Shown: in pieces, positions 1 through 7,426 of the stretch
How positions within the stretch are numbered: the stretch's first letter is position 1
Layout: each line of letters begins with the position of its first letter
DNA from: Syntrophomonadaceae bacterium
GTDB lineage: Bacteria; Bacillota; Syntrophomonadia; Syntrophomonadales; Syntrophomonadaceae
Length of the DNA: 17,220 nucleotides
Reading direction: 5' to 3'
Assembly: GCA_028683995.1 (NCBI GenBank)
Contig: JAQUGU010000005.1
Span: 1-17,220 of the forward strand
Position numbers and translations under genes: made by a program
The notes under the pieces: generated by a model
Told to the model about the DNA's origin: nothing
Seen by the model: the letters and a program-made list of their open reading frames with translations, nothing else
Databases searched by the model: none

Positions 1-225
1 ATCGGGGTTAATTCGGGAATGAGCGGCAAACCGCATAAATCTTTTCGGTTCCGCGGGTTCACCCTTCGGGTACCACTGATGTTCCCCACCCTAAGAGGTA
101 TCACAATAGCATGACGGAACGGCACAGGGGCCGTTCCCTACATATTAATGCTAATTCGATACAGCTATTTTCAGAGGTAGTCGAGATTGGTAGGTATGGG
201 GTTTAATTAAGGATGTGCTTACAGA
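1..225. other. Non-coding spacer at the left edge
   Basis: No convincing gene is visible. The stretch is rich in short inverted repeats, for example GCGG/CCGC around 22-33 and an ACCC-TTC-GGGT hairpin near 61-70. It also holds the first copy of the 33-bp dispersed repeat at 110-142. The 11-mer GGTATCACAAT at 97-107 recurs at 1178-1188, near the second repeat copy. The window starts inside this spacer, so any gene to the left cannot be judged. Confidence 0.5.
110..142. repeat. Dispersed hairpin repeat, copy 1 of 2
   Basis: Thirty-three bases are identical to 1118-1150 and in the same orientation. The core is a perfect 8-bp inverted repeat, GGAACGGC and GCCGTTCC, around the loop ACAGGG. This is the size and form of a REP-like intergenic palindrome. 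The two copies flank the sod gene and the parS site. There is no coding capacity and no transposase nearby. A role as a transcript hairpin is possible but unproven. Confidence 0.85.
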
Positions 226-256
226 AAAGGGCCAGCAGCTTTAGCTGTTGGCTTTT
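226..256 (-). terminator. Rho-independent terminator of sod, built over the stop codon
   Basis: On the minus strand AAAGCCAACAGC pairs with GCTGCTGGC(CC)TTTT across a short TAAA loop. One G-T wobble lies in the stem, and a short T-rich run follows. The sod stop codon TAA lies in the loop, so coding end and terminator coincide. The T tract is short, so termination may be partial. Confidence 0.6.
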
Positions 257-837
257 CCCAATCTTTCTTCGACTATATCCCAGTTAACAATGTTCCACCA
301 GGCGGCAATGTATTCGGGTCGGCGGTTCTGGTATTTCAGATAATAGGCATGTTCCCACATATCAATTACCAGCAGGGGGATAACTCCCCATTGCGTTAAA
401 TTCTGGTGTTTTTCGGCCTGGAGGATTTCTAATTTCTTAAAAGAGGGATTATAGCATAGTAAGGCCCAGCCTGATCCTTCTACGGCAGCAGCTGCTGCGG
501 TAAACATTTTTTTAAAATCATCGAAGCTGCCAAAGTCCTGGTCTACCTGGCTCCTGGTTTTCGAACCAGGGGAGGATTGACCTGCCGGGGACAGATTTTC
601 AAAAAAGAGGGTGTGCAATATATGACCTGATCCATGAAAAGCAATTTCTTTAAGCCAGTGTTTGATCAGACCATAATCACCGCGGCTGCGGGTTTCAACT
701 AATTGAGCTTCAGCCTTATTCAGGCCATCAACATAGGATTGGTGATGTTTGCCATGATGGAGTCGCAAGGTCTCTTCGTCATAATAGGGTTCCAGAGCTT
801 CATAGGGGTAAGCTAATGAAGGTAATTCATGCGCCAT
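241..837 (-). CDS. sodA: Superoxide dismutase, Fe/Mn family (Mn-type signature)
   Basis: The enzyme converts superoxide to oxygen and hydrogen peroxide in the cytoplasm. I place the start at the ATG at 837 (198 aa). AGAGGTGAT stands at the right distance before it, whereas the GTG three codons upstream lies inside that ribosome binding site. Counting from this start, the four metal ligands are visible: His27 (LHHGKHH), His75 (ILHTLFF), Asp159 and His163 (DMWEHAYY). The C-terminal signature YLKYQNRRPEYI is intact. Gly71 and Gln145 occupy the positions that favour manganese over iron, but metal choice cannot be settled by sequence. Oddly, the Trp that usually ends the HSLFW motif is Phe here. 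The gene is monocistronic, with its own promoter (891-919) and terminator (226-256). An SOD in an apparently strict anaerobe fits protection during brief oxygen exposure. Confidence 0.95.
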   Translation of the reverse strand: MAHELPSLAYPYEALEPYYDEETLRLHHGKHHQSYVDGLNKAEAQLVETRSRGDYGLIKHWLKEIAFHGSGHILHTLFFENLSPAGQSSPGSKTRSQVDQDFGSFDDFKKMFTAAAAAVEGSGWALLCYNPSFKKLEILQAEKHQNLTQWGVIPLLVIDMWEHAYYLKYQNRRPEYIAAWWNIVNWDIVEERLGKANS

Positions 838-890
838 TAGTATCACCTCTTTACCGCCGGCATCTTTTTACAGATGGGGCTATTTTTACT

Positions 891-919
891 ATTATAGTAT
901 TTAGTCCTGCAGCTAGCAA
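891..919 (-). promoter_or_regulatory. SigA-type promoter of sod
   Basis: Reading the minus strand, a -35 box TTGCTA (919-914; 4 of 6 to consensus) is followed after 17 bp by a perfect -10 TATAAT (896-891). Transcription would start about 50 nt before the sod start codon. I see no clear operator palindrome on the boxes. Confidence 0.65.
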
Positions 920-962
920 TGCTATTAGATCATGCCCTCTAATAATAGATGGCTACCAAAAA

Positions 963-978
963 TGTTTCACGTGAAACA
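963..978. promoter_or_regulatory. parS: parS centromere site (ParB/Spo0J binding)
   Basis: TGTTTCACGTGAAACA is a perfect 16-bp palindrome identical to the consensus parS of Bacillus subtilis. It is the nucleation site for ParB/Spo0J, which loads SMC condensin and drives origin segregation and spore chromosome capture. It lies in non-coding DNA between the sod promoter and the thioesterase gene, so its sequence is not constrained by a protein. No parAB genes are in the window, and chromosomal parS sites are normally scattered around the origin. The exact match makes chance very unlikely. Confidence 0.93.
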
Positions 979-1117
979 ATTTGTCTGACAATTATCTAGT
1001 GCCCTAATTTTATAAAAAACCTGCGTAAATCCTATATTAATCCACGTCCGTCCGTTATCTTAATGGGGACCCGGCACTCAGCCCCATCTTTACTCAGATT
1101 AGTGGTAATTACTAACC

Positions 1118-1150
1118 CATGACGGAACGGCACAGGGGCCGTTCCCTACA
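1118..1150. repeat. Dispersed hairpin repeat, copy 2 of 2
   Basis: Identical over 33 bases to 110-142 and in direct orientation, with the same GGAACGGC/GCCGTTCC stem and ACAGGG loop. Identity stops abruptly on both sides. It lies in the 3' flank of the thioesterase gene, about 75 bp past its stop codon. Confidence 0.85.
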
Positions 1151-1225
1151 CATAACTGTTCTACGTTTCACCCGGCGGGTATCACAATTAAGGTTGCCGC
1201 GTCTAATTCCCGTTCTACTTTCTAA

Positions 1226-1711
1226 TCAATCATTATAAACCTTGAAGTAGGCCTTTTCTTCTTGCCAGCCATGGGATTCCAGGAATTGGGACGGTGGTTT
1301 TAAGACTGTTGCTTTACACTCTGCAGTAACGGTGCCGTCCGGCAGGCGCAATTCCCCTGCTACTCGGGCATGTTTGGTACCGCCTTTTTCTATCCAGCCT
1401 ACGGCTATAAGGGGCTGGTCGGTGGGAGTAGGGCGGCGATATTTTAGCTCCAGATGGGTAGTAAGCATTAGGGCATCATTATCTCCGTTAATTAACAGGG
1501 CTCTACCTGAGGTTTCATCCAGAATGGCAGCAATAATGCCCCCGTGAACCACCCCGGGATAACCGTTGAAATGGGCTGGTACCATCAGCTCTGACCATAC
1601 CAGTTGCTTTTCTTCATCATTATACCAGCTCATTTTCAAGCTAACCTCATTCTCCCGTCCACATACAAAACAACTGCGGGAGTTAGGCTGTTTACTGCTC
1701 TTGTTAAACAT
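1226..1711 (-). CDS. PaaI-like hotdog-fold thioesterase (4HBT family)
   Basis: Probable acyl-CoA or aryl-CoA thioesterase, 161 aa, cytoplasmic. The family signature is visible: an N-terminal CFVCGRxN box (Cys14, Cys17), then GYPGVVHGG (His56) at the start of the hotdog helix and Asp65 as the likely catalytic acid. A typical strand order follows through LELKYRRPTP and VAGELRLPDGTVTAECKATV. GGGGGAGG stands 6 bp before the ATG. The gene lies 42 bp downstream of the cyclophilin gene on the same strand, so the two may be co-transcribed. The substrate cannot be read from sequence. In a fatty-acid-oxidising anaerobe, release of a stalled CoA ester is plausible, but that is inference. Confidence 0.82.
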   Translation of the reverse strand: MFNKSSKQPNSRSCFVCGRENEVSLKMSWYNDEEKQLVWSELMVPAHFNGYPGVVHGGIIAAILDETSGRALLINGDNDALMLTTHLELKYRRPTPTDQPLIAVGWIEKGGTKHARVAGELRLPDGTVTAECKATVLKPPSQFLESHGWQEEKAYFKVYND

Positions 1712-1753
1712 ATTGTCCTCCCCCTTAAAAATGCGCTAAATAAGAGCTTGCTT

Positions 1754-2275
1754 CTAGACCTTTTCTACTTCCGGATAGTCTACCCCAAAGGTTTCTACAC
1801 TAACTTTTTTCATCTTTTGCTCCTTTTTGGGCTTATCACCGAAACTTCTGGGGGTGTTAACTATAGCGTCTACAATATCCAGGCCGTCTGTAACTTTACC
1901 AAAAGCTGCATATTCTCCGTCCAGGTGGGGTGCTTTGTCTGCCATAATGAAAAATTGGGAGCCGGCTGAATCAGGTTGGGCTGTCCTGGCCATAGATAGT
2001 ACTCCCGCTTCATGTTTGACCGGGTTAGGATGACCATTATTGCTAAACTCGCCCTTTATGCTATAGCCCGGCCCTCCGGCGCCCGTCCCCTTGGGACAAC
2101 CGCCCTGGATAACGAATCTCGGTATTACCCGGTGAAATATCAGCCCATCATAGAAACCCTGCTTGATAAGGGAAATAAAGTTATTTACCGTGTTGGGGGC
2201 TACATCGGGATAGAGCTCAGCTTTAATTATATTCCCATTTTCCATTTCTATAGTCACTTCTGGATTCTTATTCAT
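1754..2275 (-). CDS. ppiB: Cyclophilin-type peptidyl-prolyl cis-trans isomerase
   Basis: Catalyses proline cis-trans isomerisation in protein folding. I choose the ATG at 2275 (173 aa) because AAAGGGCGG precedes it. The open frame extends 16 codons upstream but without a ribosome binding site. The single cyclophilin domain is complete: FHRVIPRFVIQGG (catalytic Arg49), the glycine-rich GTGAGGPGYSIKGEF, GSQFFI (Phe108-Phe109), and HLDGEYAAFGKV near the C-terminus. No signal peptide or membrane segment is present, so it acts in the cytoplasm. It is the first gene of a probable two-gene minus-strand unit with the thioesterase and is divergent from the HD-GYP gene. Confidence 0.93.
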   Translation of the reverse strand: MNKNPEVTIEMENGNIIKAELYPDVAPNTVNNFISLIKQGFYDGLIFHRVIPRFVIQGGCPKGTGAGGPGYSIKGEFSNNGHPNPVKHEAGVLSMARTAQPDSAGSQFFIMADKAPHLDGEYAAFGKVTDGLDIVDAIVNTPRSFGDKPKKEQKMKKVSVETFGVDYPEVEKV

Positions 2276-2306
2276 GGTACCGCCCTTTCTACATTTAATT
2301 ATGGCT

Positions 2307-2315
2307 ATTATAGCA
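2307..2315 (-). promoter_or_regulatory. Extended -10 promoter of the cyclophilin gene
   Basis: The minus strand reads TGCTATAAT, an ideal extended -10 element (TGnTATAAT), about 32 bp before the start codon. No good -35 box stands 16-18 bp upstream, which is acceptable for an extended -10 promoter. Confidence 0.5.
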
Positions 2316-2468
2316 GAAAACATGGTTTAATATACCTGGTAGTGACAGGGTGCTGTGGTGTCAAGGGTAATAAAATTTAATTCTGGTAGGAAAAAGGTTA
2401 AGAGTATAGAAAACAATGTAAAGGGCTCATGTTAAAGTAGAGATATTGCAATAGAAAAAGGAGCAGAT

Positions 2469-3665
2469 ATGGAGTCTAAACAAATTGTATTAACCGGTTT
2501 AGTGGCTACGGCCTTGATAACTGCCCTGGTTTTAAGTGGTTGGGTAGTGGATATGGTGGCAGCCTTCCTGGTACTGACAGCAGGGATATTGCTAACTTAT
2601 TATATTGCCCTTAATCAGAAGAGAATTGAACAATACGACCGCTTAAGGGGTGCAATCAAAGCTGGAGAAGAGATCAGGGAGCAAGCAAATATAAGGTCAG
2701 TGCTGGATTATTTAGCGATTCATGCCCGGTCACTGCTGGAAATTGAACAGACCCTGCTATGGCTCCCCGGCGATAATATTAAATGGCTCGAGGATGAGAA
2801 GTATCATGATTTAATTGAGGAAATTGGACCAGGGATTAGACTAAATCCGGTAACTATCCAATTAACCAGCTCTGAAGATAGCAATCTGCCCTGGCCTGAG
2901 GGAATCACCTGGCTGGCAGCTTATCCATTAGTATTGGAAGATGAGTTCCAGGGAATTTTACTCTTATTAAATTCCCGTTCGGAAAAGTTACACGGGCATA
3001 CTGGTGAAGTGCTTAATATTTTGTGCCGCCAAAGTGTTGCTGCTATAAATCGCCTGCTGGCAGAGCAAAGTGAACAGGAAGATGAACAGATATTAATTAA
3101 TTCCCTCCTGGCCGGAATAGAGGCCGGAGACCCCATTTTCAAGGGACATAGTGCCAGGGTTGATGCTATTACCAGTCTAATTGGCAGCAAGCTGGGTTTG
3201 GCTAAAGAGGAGATGAAAACTCTGCATTATGCAGCTCTGCTGCACGATATTGGTAAATATGCTGAGGCTACGGCTGATAAAGAAGACGATGAACTTGCAG
3301 TTAGCGACCATGCCAGCCTGGGTGCTGAACTCATCCCGGCGACTGGTATTTTCGAGCAGGTCAGGGAAGCGGTCAGGTATCATCACGAGCGTTATGATGG
3401 CAGTGGTTATCCCCTGGGGCTGAGCCAGACTGATATACCGTTTTTAGCCCGTATAATTGCTGTAGCTGACGTTTATGACGCTGTAACCCAGCTGTGCAGT
3501 GAAGAAGAAAGACTTGATCACCGGACTGCTCTGGGTGTTATTAAGAAAGCCACCGGTACTATTTTTGACCCGTTGGTGGTGGTAGCCCTGGAAGAAGTGG
3601 CTGATGAGGTTTTGAATCTCGTAGCTCTTCAGGCTTTTGCCGGGGAGGTGGGTGAAGCAGAATGA
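2469..3665 (+). CDS. Membrane-anchored GAF/HD-GYP protein, probable c-di-GMP phosphodiesterase
   Basis: This 398-aa protein probably hydrolyses cyclic di-GMP. Residues about 7-47 form two closely spaced membrane helices. A linker helix and a GAF-like sensor region (about 75-195) follow, then a complete HD-GYP domain. Its motifs are GHSARVD (His227), LHDIGK (His259-Asp260), His281, HHERYDGSGYP (305-315) and AVADVYDAV (Asp334). All metal-binding and GYP residues needed for activity are present, so I expect an active enzyme. AAGGAG stands 7 bp before the ATG. I could not find a convincing promoter between it and the divergent cyclophilin gene. An M1 peptidase gene follows on the same strand 63 bp later but has its own candidate promoter. 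The input ligand is unknown. Confidence 0.9.
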   Translation: MESKQIVLTGLVATALITALVLSGWVVDMVAAFLVLTAGILLTYYIALNQKRIEQYDRLRGAIKAGEEIREQANIRSVLDYLAIHARSLLEIEQTLLWLPGDNIKWLEDEKYHDLIEEIGPGIRLNPVTIQLTSSEDSNLPWPEGITWLAAYPLVLEDEFQGILLLLNSRSEKLHGHTGEVLNILCRQSVAAINRLLAEQSEQEDEQILINSLLAGIEAGDPIFKGHSARVDAITSLIGSKLGLAKEEMKTLHYAALLHDIGKYAEATADKEDDELAVSDHASLGAELIPATGIFEQVREAVRYHHERYDGSGYPLGLSQTDIPFLARIIAVADVYDAVTQLCSEEERLDHRTALGVIKKATGTIFDPLVVVALEEVADEVLNLVALQAFAGEVGEAE

Positions 3666-3668
3666 CAC

Positions 3669-3697
3669 GGGACAGAAAAGCAGAAATAAAGTATAAT
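3669..3697 (+). promoter_or_regulatory. Candidate SigA promoter of the M1 peptidase gene
   Basis: GGGACA (4 of 6 to TTGACA) is followed after exactly 17 bp by a perfect TATAAT at 3692-3697. The start codon at 3729 follows about 30 bp later. The two bad -35 positions keep this tentative, and read-through from the HD-GYP gene is equally possible. Confidence 0.4.
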
Positions 3698-3728
3698 GCG
3701 ACAAGATGTTTTAAACAGGTGAGCGCGG

Positions 3729-5171
3729 GTGAATAAATATAAATTTTATCTAATTGCAATAATAATAGGTGTTATTTGTGCCGCCTATTTTATTTATGCC
3801 GGGCAAAAAGATGACTGCCCGGTTGCATCTACTGGTGGTGAGGTTTCCTATCTATTCCCTGATCCTGAGCTTACTACTTACAACATGGAACTTTATCTGG
3901 ATATTAATACACGCACTTTATATGGCAGTACTGTAATAGACACCAAAAATACTTGCAGTAAAAATCTGGAGGAACTTTGCTTTACCGCCTATCCCAACGC
4001 TTTCCGCAATGAATCCGAGACGCCTGCACCAAATGATGCCTACTACTGTGGTTTTAACGAAGGCTGGCTCAGAATTGACAGCTTAAAGGTTAATGGCAGC
4101 AAGGTAGAATACCAGGAGGAAGGGGTCTTAATAAGGGCCTTATTGCCATTAGATCTTTTACCGGATAAGAACATTAAGGTGGAAATGACCTGGAGGGCTA
4201 AAATCCCAAAGCTGGCTTATCGTTATGGCAGCAGAGCCGGGGTCTACATGCTGGGTAATTTTTATCCAACTTTAAATGTATTAAGCGATGGCGACTGGCA
4301 TAACACTAATAATTCCGTTTTTGGTGATCCCTTTTGCTTTCATGTAGCCAGCTATATGGTTAATATGAGTCTGCCTGAAGCCTATAATATGGTATCCACC
4401 GGTACTACCATCTCGCAGATGGCAGAAGACAGTGGCAGAACCATATACTGGGTTAAGGCCGACAAGGTTCGGGATTTTTGCCTGCTGGTAACGTATGATT
4501 ACCAGGAATTAAGCCGGGAAATTATGGGGAGGAATATAAAATGTTATGCTCCGAGCAATAATATAGATATATCCTCCCAGATAGTGGAGCAGAGCGGGCA
4601 GATACTGGATTATTATTCTGCCACCCTGGGCTCCTACCCCTATCCTGATTTTAAGGTAGCCTTTGTCCCCATGAAGGGTTTTCACGGGATGGAGTATTCG
4701 GGGTTGATTTTTTTGCAGGAAGAGCTTCTAACTCCGGGTTATGATAAACAGAAGAGACAATTTATACTGGCTCATGAAATAGCCCATCAATGGTGCTATG
4801 CTATGGTGGGGAATGACCAATTACGTGAACCCTGGCTGGATGAAGGTCTGGCTGACTGGTTGGCGAATAAATATATGCAACAATGCCTGGGGTATAGTCC
4901 ACCAGATATTAATTACCAGCAGGGAGTCAAGTTGTCCAAACAACAGCGGGAGATGCGCTCCAGTCGGGAGTATTACCGTACTGCTCACGAAGGAGGGGAG
5001 GCCTTCTGGTTCGGTCTGGAGAAAGAACTGGGAGAGGAAACGGTAATTAAGGTCTTACGCAGTTACCTGGTTGAATATAAGTTTAAGATTGCCAGCAGCC
5101 AGGATTTGTTGGCAATTATTGAAAAAGAAGCCCATAAAGATATGGGCTACTATTTTGATAAGTGGTTTTAA
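3729..5171 (+). CDS. Membrane-anchored M1-family zinc metallopeptidase (gluzincin)
   Basis: Predicted aminopeptidase-type enzyme of 480 aa. A single hydrophobic segment at about 7-24 with Lys residues before it is a signal anchor, so the body should lie outside the membrane. The N-terminal beta-rich half resembles the M1 saddle domain. GMEYSGL (320-326) takes the place of the GAMEN substrate loop. The zinc site is HEIAHQW (His349, Glu350, His353) with the third ligand Glu372 in EPWLDEGLADW. At 480 residues it lacks the long C-terminal helical domain of PepN-type enzymes. The start is GTG with AGGTGA a few bases upstream. Its stop codon overlaps the end of the convergent small gene. The substrate is unknown; it may trim peptides or process envelope proteins. 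Confidence 0.88.
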   Translation: MNKYKFYLIAIIIGVICAAYFIYAGQKDDCPVASTGGEVSYLFPDPELTTYNMELYLDINTRTLYGSTVIDTKNTCSKNLEELCFTAYPNAFRNESETPAPNDAYYCGFNEGWLRIDSLKVNGSKVEYQEEGVLIRALLPLDLLPDKNIKVEMTWRAKIPKLAYRYGSRAGVYMLGNFYPTLNVLSDGDWHNTNNSVFGDPFCFHVASYMVNMSLPEAYNMVSTGTTISQMAEDSGRTIYWVKADKVRDFCLLVTYDYQELSREIMGRNIKCYAPSNNIDISSQIVEQSGQILDYYSATLGSYPYPDFKVAFVPMKGFHGMEYSGLIFLQEELLTPGYDKQKRQFILAHEIAHQWCYAMVGNDQLREPWLDEGLADWLANKYMQQCLGYSPPDINYQQGVKLSKQQREMRSSREYYRTAHEGGEAFWFGLEKELGEETVIKVLRSYLVEYKFKIASSQDLLAIIEKEAHKDMGYYFDKWF

Positions 5172-5533
5172 ACTGAAGCGCCGTATTGTCTAAGCAGCTC
5201 GATGGCCTGAGAGCTTAAGCTATCGTTGCAAACCAGGGTAAGTAAGATGGAGGAACTGCCGGGCGGTTCATAGTAGGCCGATGACATGCCACTGGCGGCA
5301 GGGTCAGCAGCTAATAGAGGCCCATAAGCCAGGTTGGATCCGCTATTATTCATGGTTAGAGAAGAAAGGATAGTTTTAGTACGCCGGTTTACCCTGGAAG
5401 CAGAATAAGGTGAAATGCGATCGACCCGGATTTCATTATAACCAGCCTGTATTAGTACATCTGCTGCTACCCGGGCATCGCTATCGTCTGAGAAATAGGC
5501 AAAAATTGCTCGTTCACCTGCTTGAAGTTGCAT
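5168..5533 (-). CDS. Conserved-looking small protein of unknown function
   Basis: I do not recognise this 121-aa protein. GGAGG stands 8 bp before the ATG, which supports translation. The N-terminal 45 residues (RAIFAYFSDDSDARVAADVL, then AGYNEIRVDRIS) read as a strand-helix-strand unit. A polar Ser/Gly/Ala-rich middle follows, and the C-terminal strand-helix (SSILLTLVCNDSLSSQAIELL) resembles the first. The pattern suggests a ferredoxin-like or ACT-like fold split by a flexible loop. No signal peptide, membrane helix, Cys pair or catalytic motif is evident. It lies alone between two plus-strand units, overlapping the peptidase stop by 4 bp. Confidence 0.7.
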   Translation of the reverse strand: MQLQAGERAIFAYFSDDSDARVAADVLIQAGYNEIRVDRISPYSASRVNRRTKTILSSLTMNNSGSNLAYGPLLAADPAASGMSSAYYEPPGSSSILLTLVCNDSLSSQAIELLRQYGASV

Positions 5534-5623
5534 TTATTATTCCTCCCTGTAATAATAAGTACGGGGATTTACATCGCCCCGGCTTTTATCAGTTTTACCA
5601 CTTTGGTGAAAGAATATTAATAA

Positions 5624-5710
5624 GGAAATAGGGTGCTGGTAGCAGCGGGAATCCCCCATCTGTTATTTTCATGGGTGGTTGTGACCCTTTGGTCATGAAG
5701 GGTTAATTAA
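5624..5710 (+). promoter_or_regulatory. argS leader element shared with pyrG (candidate structured RNA)
   Basis: Three blocks match the pyrG leader (8347-8440) in the same order. Block A is GGAAATAGGGTGCTG at 5624-5638 (14 of 15), then AGCAG. Block B is CATGGGTGGTTGTG at 5670-5683 (12 of 14). Block C is CATGAAGGGTTAATTAA at 5694-5710 (14 of 17). A stem forms over 5647-5687: CCCAT/ATGGG at the tip, CC/GG, a U-U mismatch, A-U, a bulged G5681, A-U and GGG/CCC. A competing hairpin ACCCTT/AAGGGT at 5684-5703 could switch with it. The argS ribosome binding site follows 8 bp later. I see no U-tract terminator and no true T-box sequence. Confidence 0.5.
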
Positions 5711-5731
5711 AATAGTTTGAGGAGGACACGC

Positions 5732-7414
5732 ATGAATCCGGTTCAGGAACTCCATAACTTTTTGAAAAAGGTAATAATCGATGCCATAGAAGCATGCCGG
5801 GAAGAGGGACTGCTAAATTATCAACAGCTTCCCGACTTTGTTATAGAGGTTCCCCGGGAAAAAGGGCATGGTGATTTTGCCTGTAATATTGCCATGTTAT
5901 TGGCCCGGGAGGCCCGCATGGCACCACGTAAAATCGCGGAAACTATTGTAAACATGATAAATACGGTAAGCTATGACCAGATTGAGAAAATCGAAGTGGC
6001 CGGACCTGGCTTTATTAATATTTTTTTAAATGATAGTTGGTTATACGATATTCCTGCCTTAGTCTATAAACTGGGGGACATCTATGGCTATAACTCGAGG
6101 TTGGGACAGCGGGTGCAGGTAGAGTTTGTCAGTGCTAACCCCACCGGCAATTTGCACATGGGTAATGCCCGCGGGGGAGCCATTGGCGACACTCTGGCCA
6201 ACATTCTGGATCGCGCCGGCTACGATGTACAAAGGGAGTTTTACATAAATGATGCCGGTAACCAAATTGAAATATTTACCGATTCTTTGGAAACACGATA
6301 TTTACAGCTAAACGGTTATGATTTGCCTTTCCCTGAAAACGGTTATGCCGGGCAGGATGTAGTAGATACGGTCAAACGCATAATTAGCCGTTATGGCAAG
6401 CAACTGTTAGATATGGCACCCGAACAAAGACGTAAGACCCTGTTGGATTATGCCCTGGAAGAAAAAGTGGATTATATACACAAGACTTTAGAAAACTTCG
6501 GGGTCAACTATGATGTCTGGTTTAGTGAGAAGACCTTGCATGAAGCAGGTAAAATAGACCAGGTTGTGAATTATCTGCGAGAAAAGGGCTATGTATATGA
6601 AGAGGAAAATGCGCTGTGGTTTAAATCCACTCTTTTCGGGGATGAAAAAGACGAAGTGATAATGAGAGCCAATGGTCTGCCTACCTATTTTGCGGCAGAT
6701 ATTGCTTACCATAAGGATAAATTTGAACGGGGCTTTGACTGGGTAATAAACGTCTGGGGAGCGGATCATCACGGTCATGTGGCCCGAATGAAAGGCGCCA
6801 TAGAAGCCCTGGGTTATGACCCGGTTAAGCTGGATATTCTTTTAATGCAACTGGTAAGGCTGTATCGGGGAGGCAATATTGTACGTATGTCTAAACGTAC
6901 TGGTACTACGGTTTCGCTGGATGAACTAATAGAAGAAGTTGGCCGCGATGCTGCCCGTTTCTTTTTTGTTATGCGCAGCCCGGATAGCCATCTTGATTTT
7001 GACCTGGAGCTGGCCAAGCAGCAAAACCAGGAAAACCCGGTATATTATGTACAGTATGCCTATGCCCGGATATGCAGCATTTTCCGACAGGCAGAAGTGG
7101 CCGGGGTCAGGATGCCCGGGATAACAGAGATTGACCCTTCTCTGTTGCAGGAGGAAGAGGAACTGGCTCTGTTGAGAAAAGTTGCTGATTTTCCGGAAGA
7201 GATTTCCGTAGCCGCCCGGGCTATGGCACCACAACGGATAGCCCGCTATGTATTAGACCTGGCTGGTCTTTTTCATAGCTTCTATAATCATCACCGGGTC
7301 TTATATCAGGATCAGGCACTGCAGAATGCCCGCCTGATGCTGATGTACATCACCCGCATAACCATTAAAAACTCACTTGATATTTTAGGAGTAAATTCAC
7401 CAGAAAGAATGTAG
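5732..7414 (+). CDS. argS: Arginyl-tRNA synthetase
   Basis: Class I synthetase charging tRNA-Arg with arginine in the cytoplasm; 560 aa, the usual length. The N-terminal Add1 domain (about 1-115) precedes the Rossmann core. The HIGH motif appears as HMGN at 142-145 within SANPTGNLHMGNARGG, and the KMSKS loop as RMSKRTG (MSKR 386-389). The C-terminal DALR anticodon domain begins near YYVQYAYARI (438-447). I prefer the ATG at 5732 because GGAGG precedes it by 6 bp; the TTG at 5717 overlaps that site. rpoE follows after 12 bp and the metallohydrolase soon after, so the three form one operon. The leader carries the element shared with pyrG. Confidence 0.97.
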   Translation: MNPVQELHNFLKKVIIDAIEACREEGLLNYQQLPDFVIEVPREKGHGDFACNIAMLLAREARMAPRKIAETIVNMINTVSYDQIEKIEVAGPGFINIFLNDSWLYDIPALVYKLGDIYGYNSRLGQRVQVEFVSANPTGNLHMGNARGGAIGDTLANILDRAGYDVQREFYINDAGNQIEIFTDSLETRYLQLNGYDLPFPENGYAGQDVVDTVKRIISRYGKQLLDMAPEQRRKTLLDYALEEKVDYIHKTLENFGVNYDVWFSEKTLHEAGKIDQVVNYLREKGYVYEEENALWFKSTLFGDEKDEVIMRANGLPTYFAADIAYHKDKFERGFDWVINVWGADHHGHVARMKGAIEALGYDPVKLDILLMQLVRLYRGGNIVRMSKRTGTTVSLDELIEEVGRDAARFFFVMRSPDSHLDFDLELAKQQNQENPVYYVQYAYARICSIFRQAEVAGVRMPGITEIDPSLLQEEEELALLRKVADFPEEISVAARAMAPQRIARYVLDLAGLFHSFYNHHRVLYQDQALQNARLMLMYITRITIKNSLDILGVNSPERM

Positions 7415-7426
7415 GAGGGATATATT

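Larger units (their letters stand above)
838..1225. other. 388-bp spacer with sod promoter, parS and repeat copy 2
   Basis: No gene is seen on either strand. In order it holds the sod ribosome binding site and promoter, the parS palindrome and the second 33-bp repeat. It also carries a 10-bp inverted pair, AGATGGGGCT at 872-881 and AGCCCCATCT at 1080-1089, which brackets parS. That pair may be chance. I see no terminator for the thioesterase gene that ends at 1226. Confidence 0.6.

Noticed and set aside
20..80. Minus-strand AGGGTGAACCCGCGG resembling a T-box core at the left edge
   Set aside because: The spacing within the core is wrong, no terminator follows, and no gene is seen downstream on that strand within the window.
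872..1089. 10-bp inverted pair bracketing parS as ends of a mobile element
   Set aside because: The arms are short, no duplication or transposase is present, and the left arm overlaps the sod 5' region.
2341..2380. AGGGTGCTG followed by AAGGGTAATAAAAT upstream of the HD-GYP gene, like blocks A and C of the argS/pyrG leader
   Set aside because: Block B and the central stem are missing and the blocks are only about 5-10 bp apart, so this may be chance.
2012..2380. 122-codon plus-strand frame across the cyclophilin gene
   Set aside because: It lies antisense to a well-defined cyclophilin, lacks a ribosome binding site and has no family features.
5534..5623. GGGG/CCCC hairpin near 5564-5580 as a terminator for the upstream genes
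   Set aside because: The M1 peptidase and the small gene converge at 5168-5171, so neither transcript ends here. It lies in the 5' region of the minus-strand gene and its T run is short.
5647..5710. T-box riboswitch upstream of argS, suggested by GGGTGGTT and a tRNA-synthetase gene
   Set aside because: The T-box core AGGGTGGNACCGCG is not present, there is no terminator with a U tract, and the same element lies before pyrG, which is not a T-box target.
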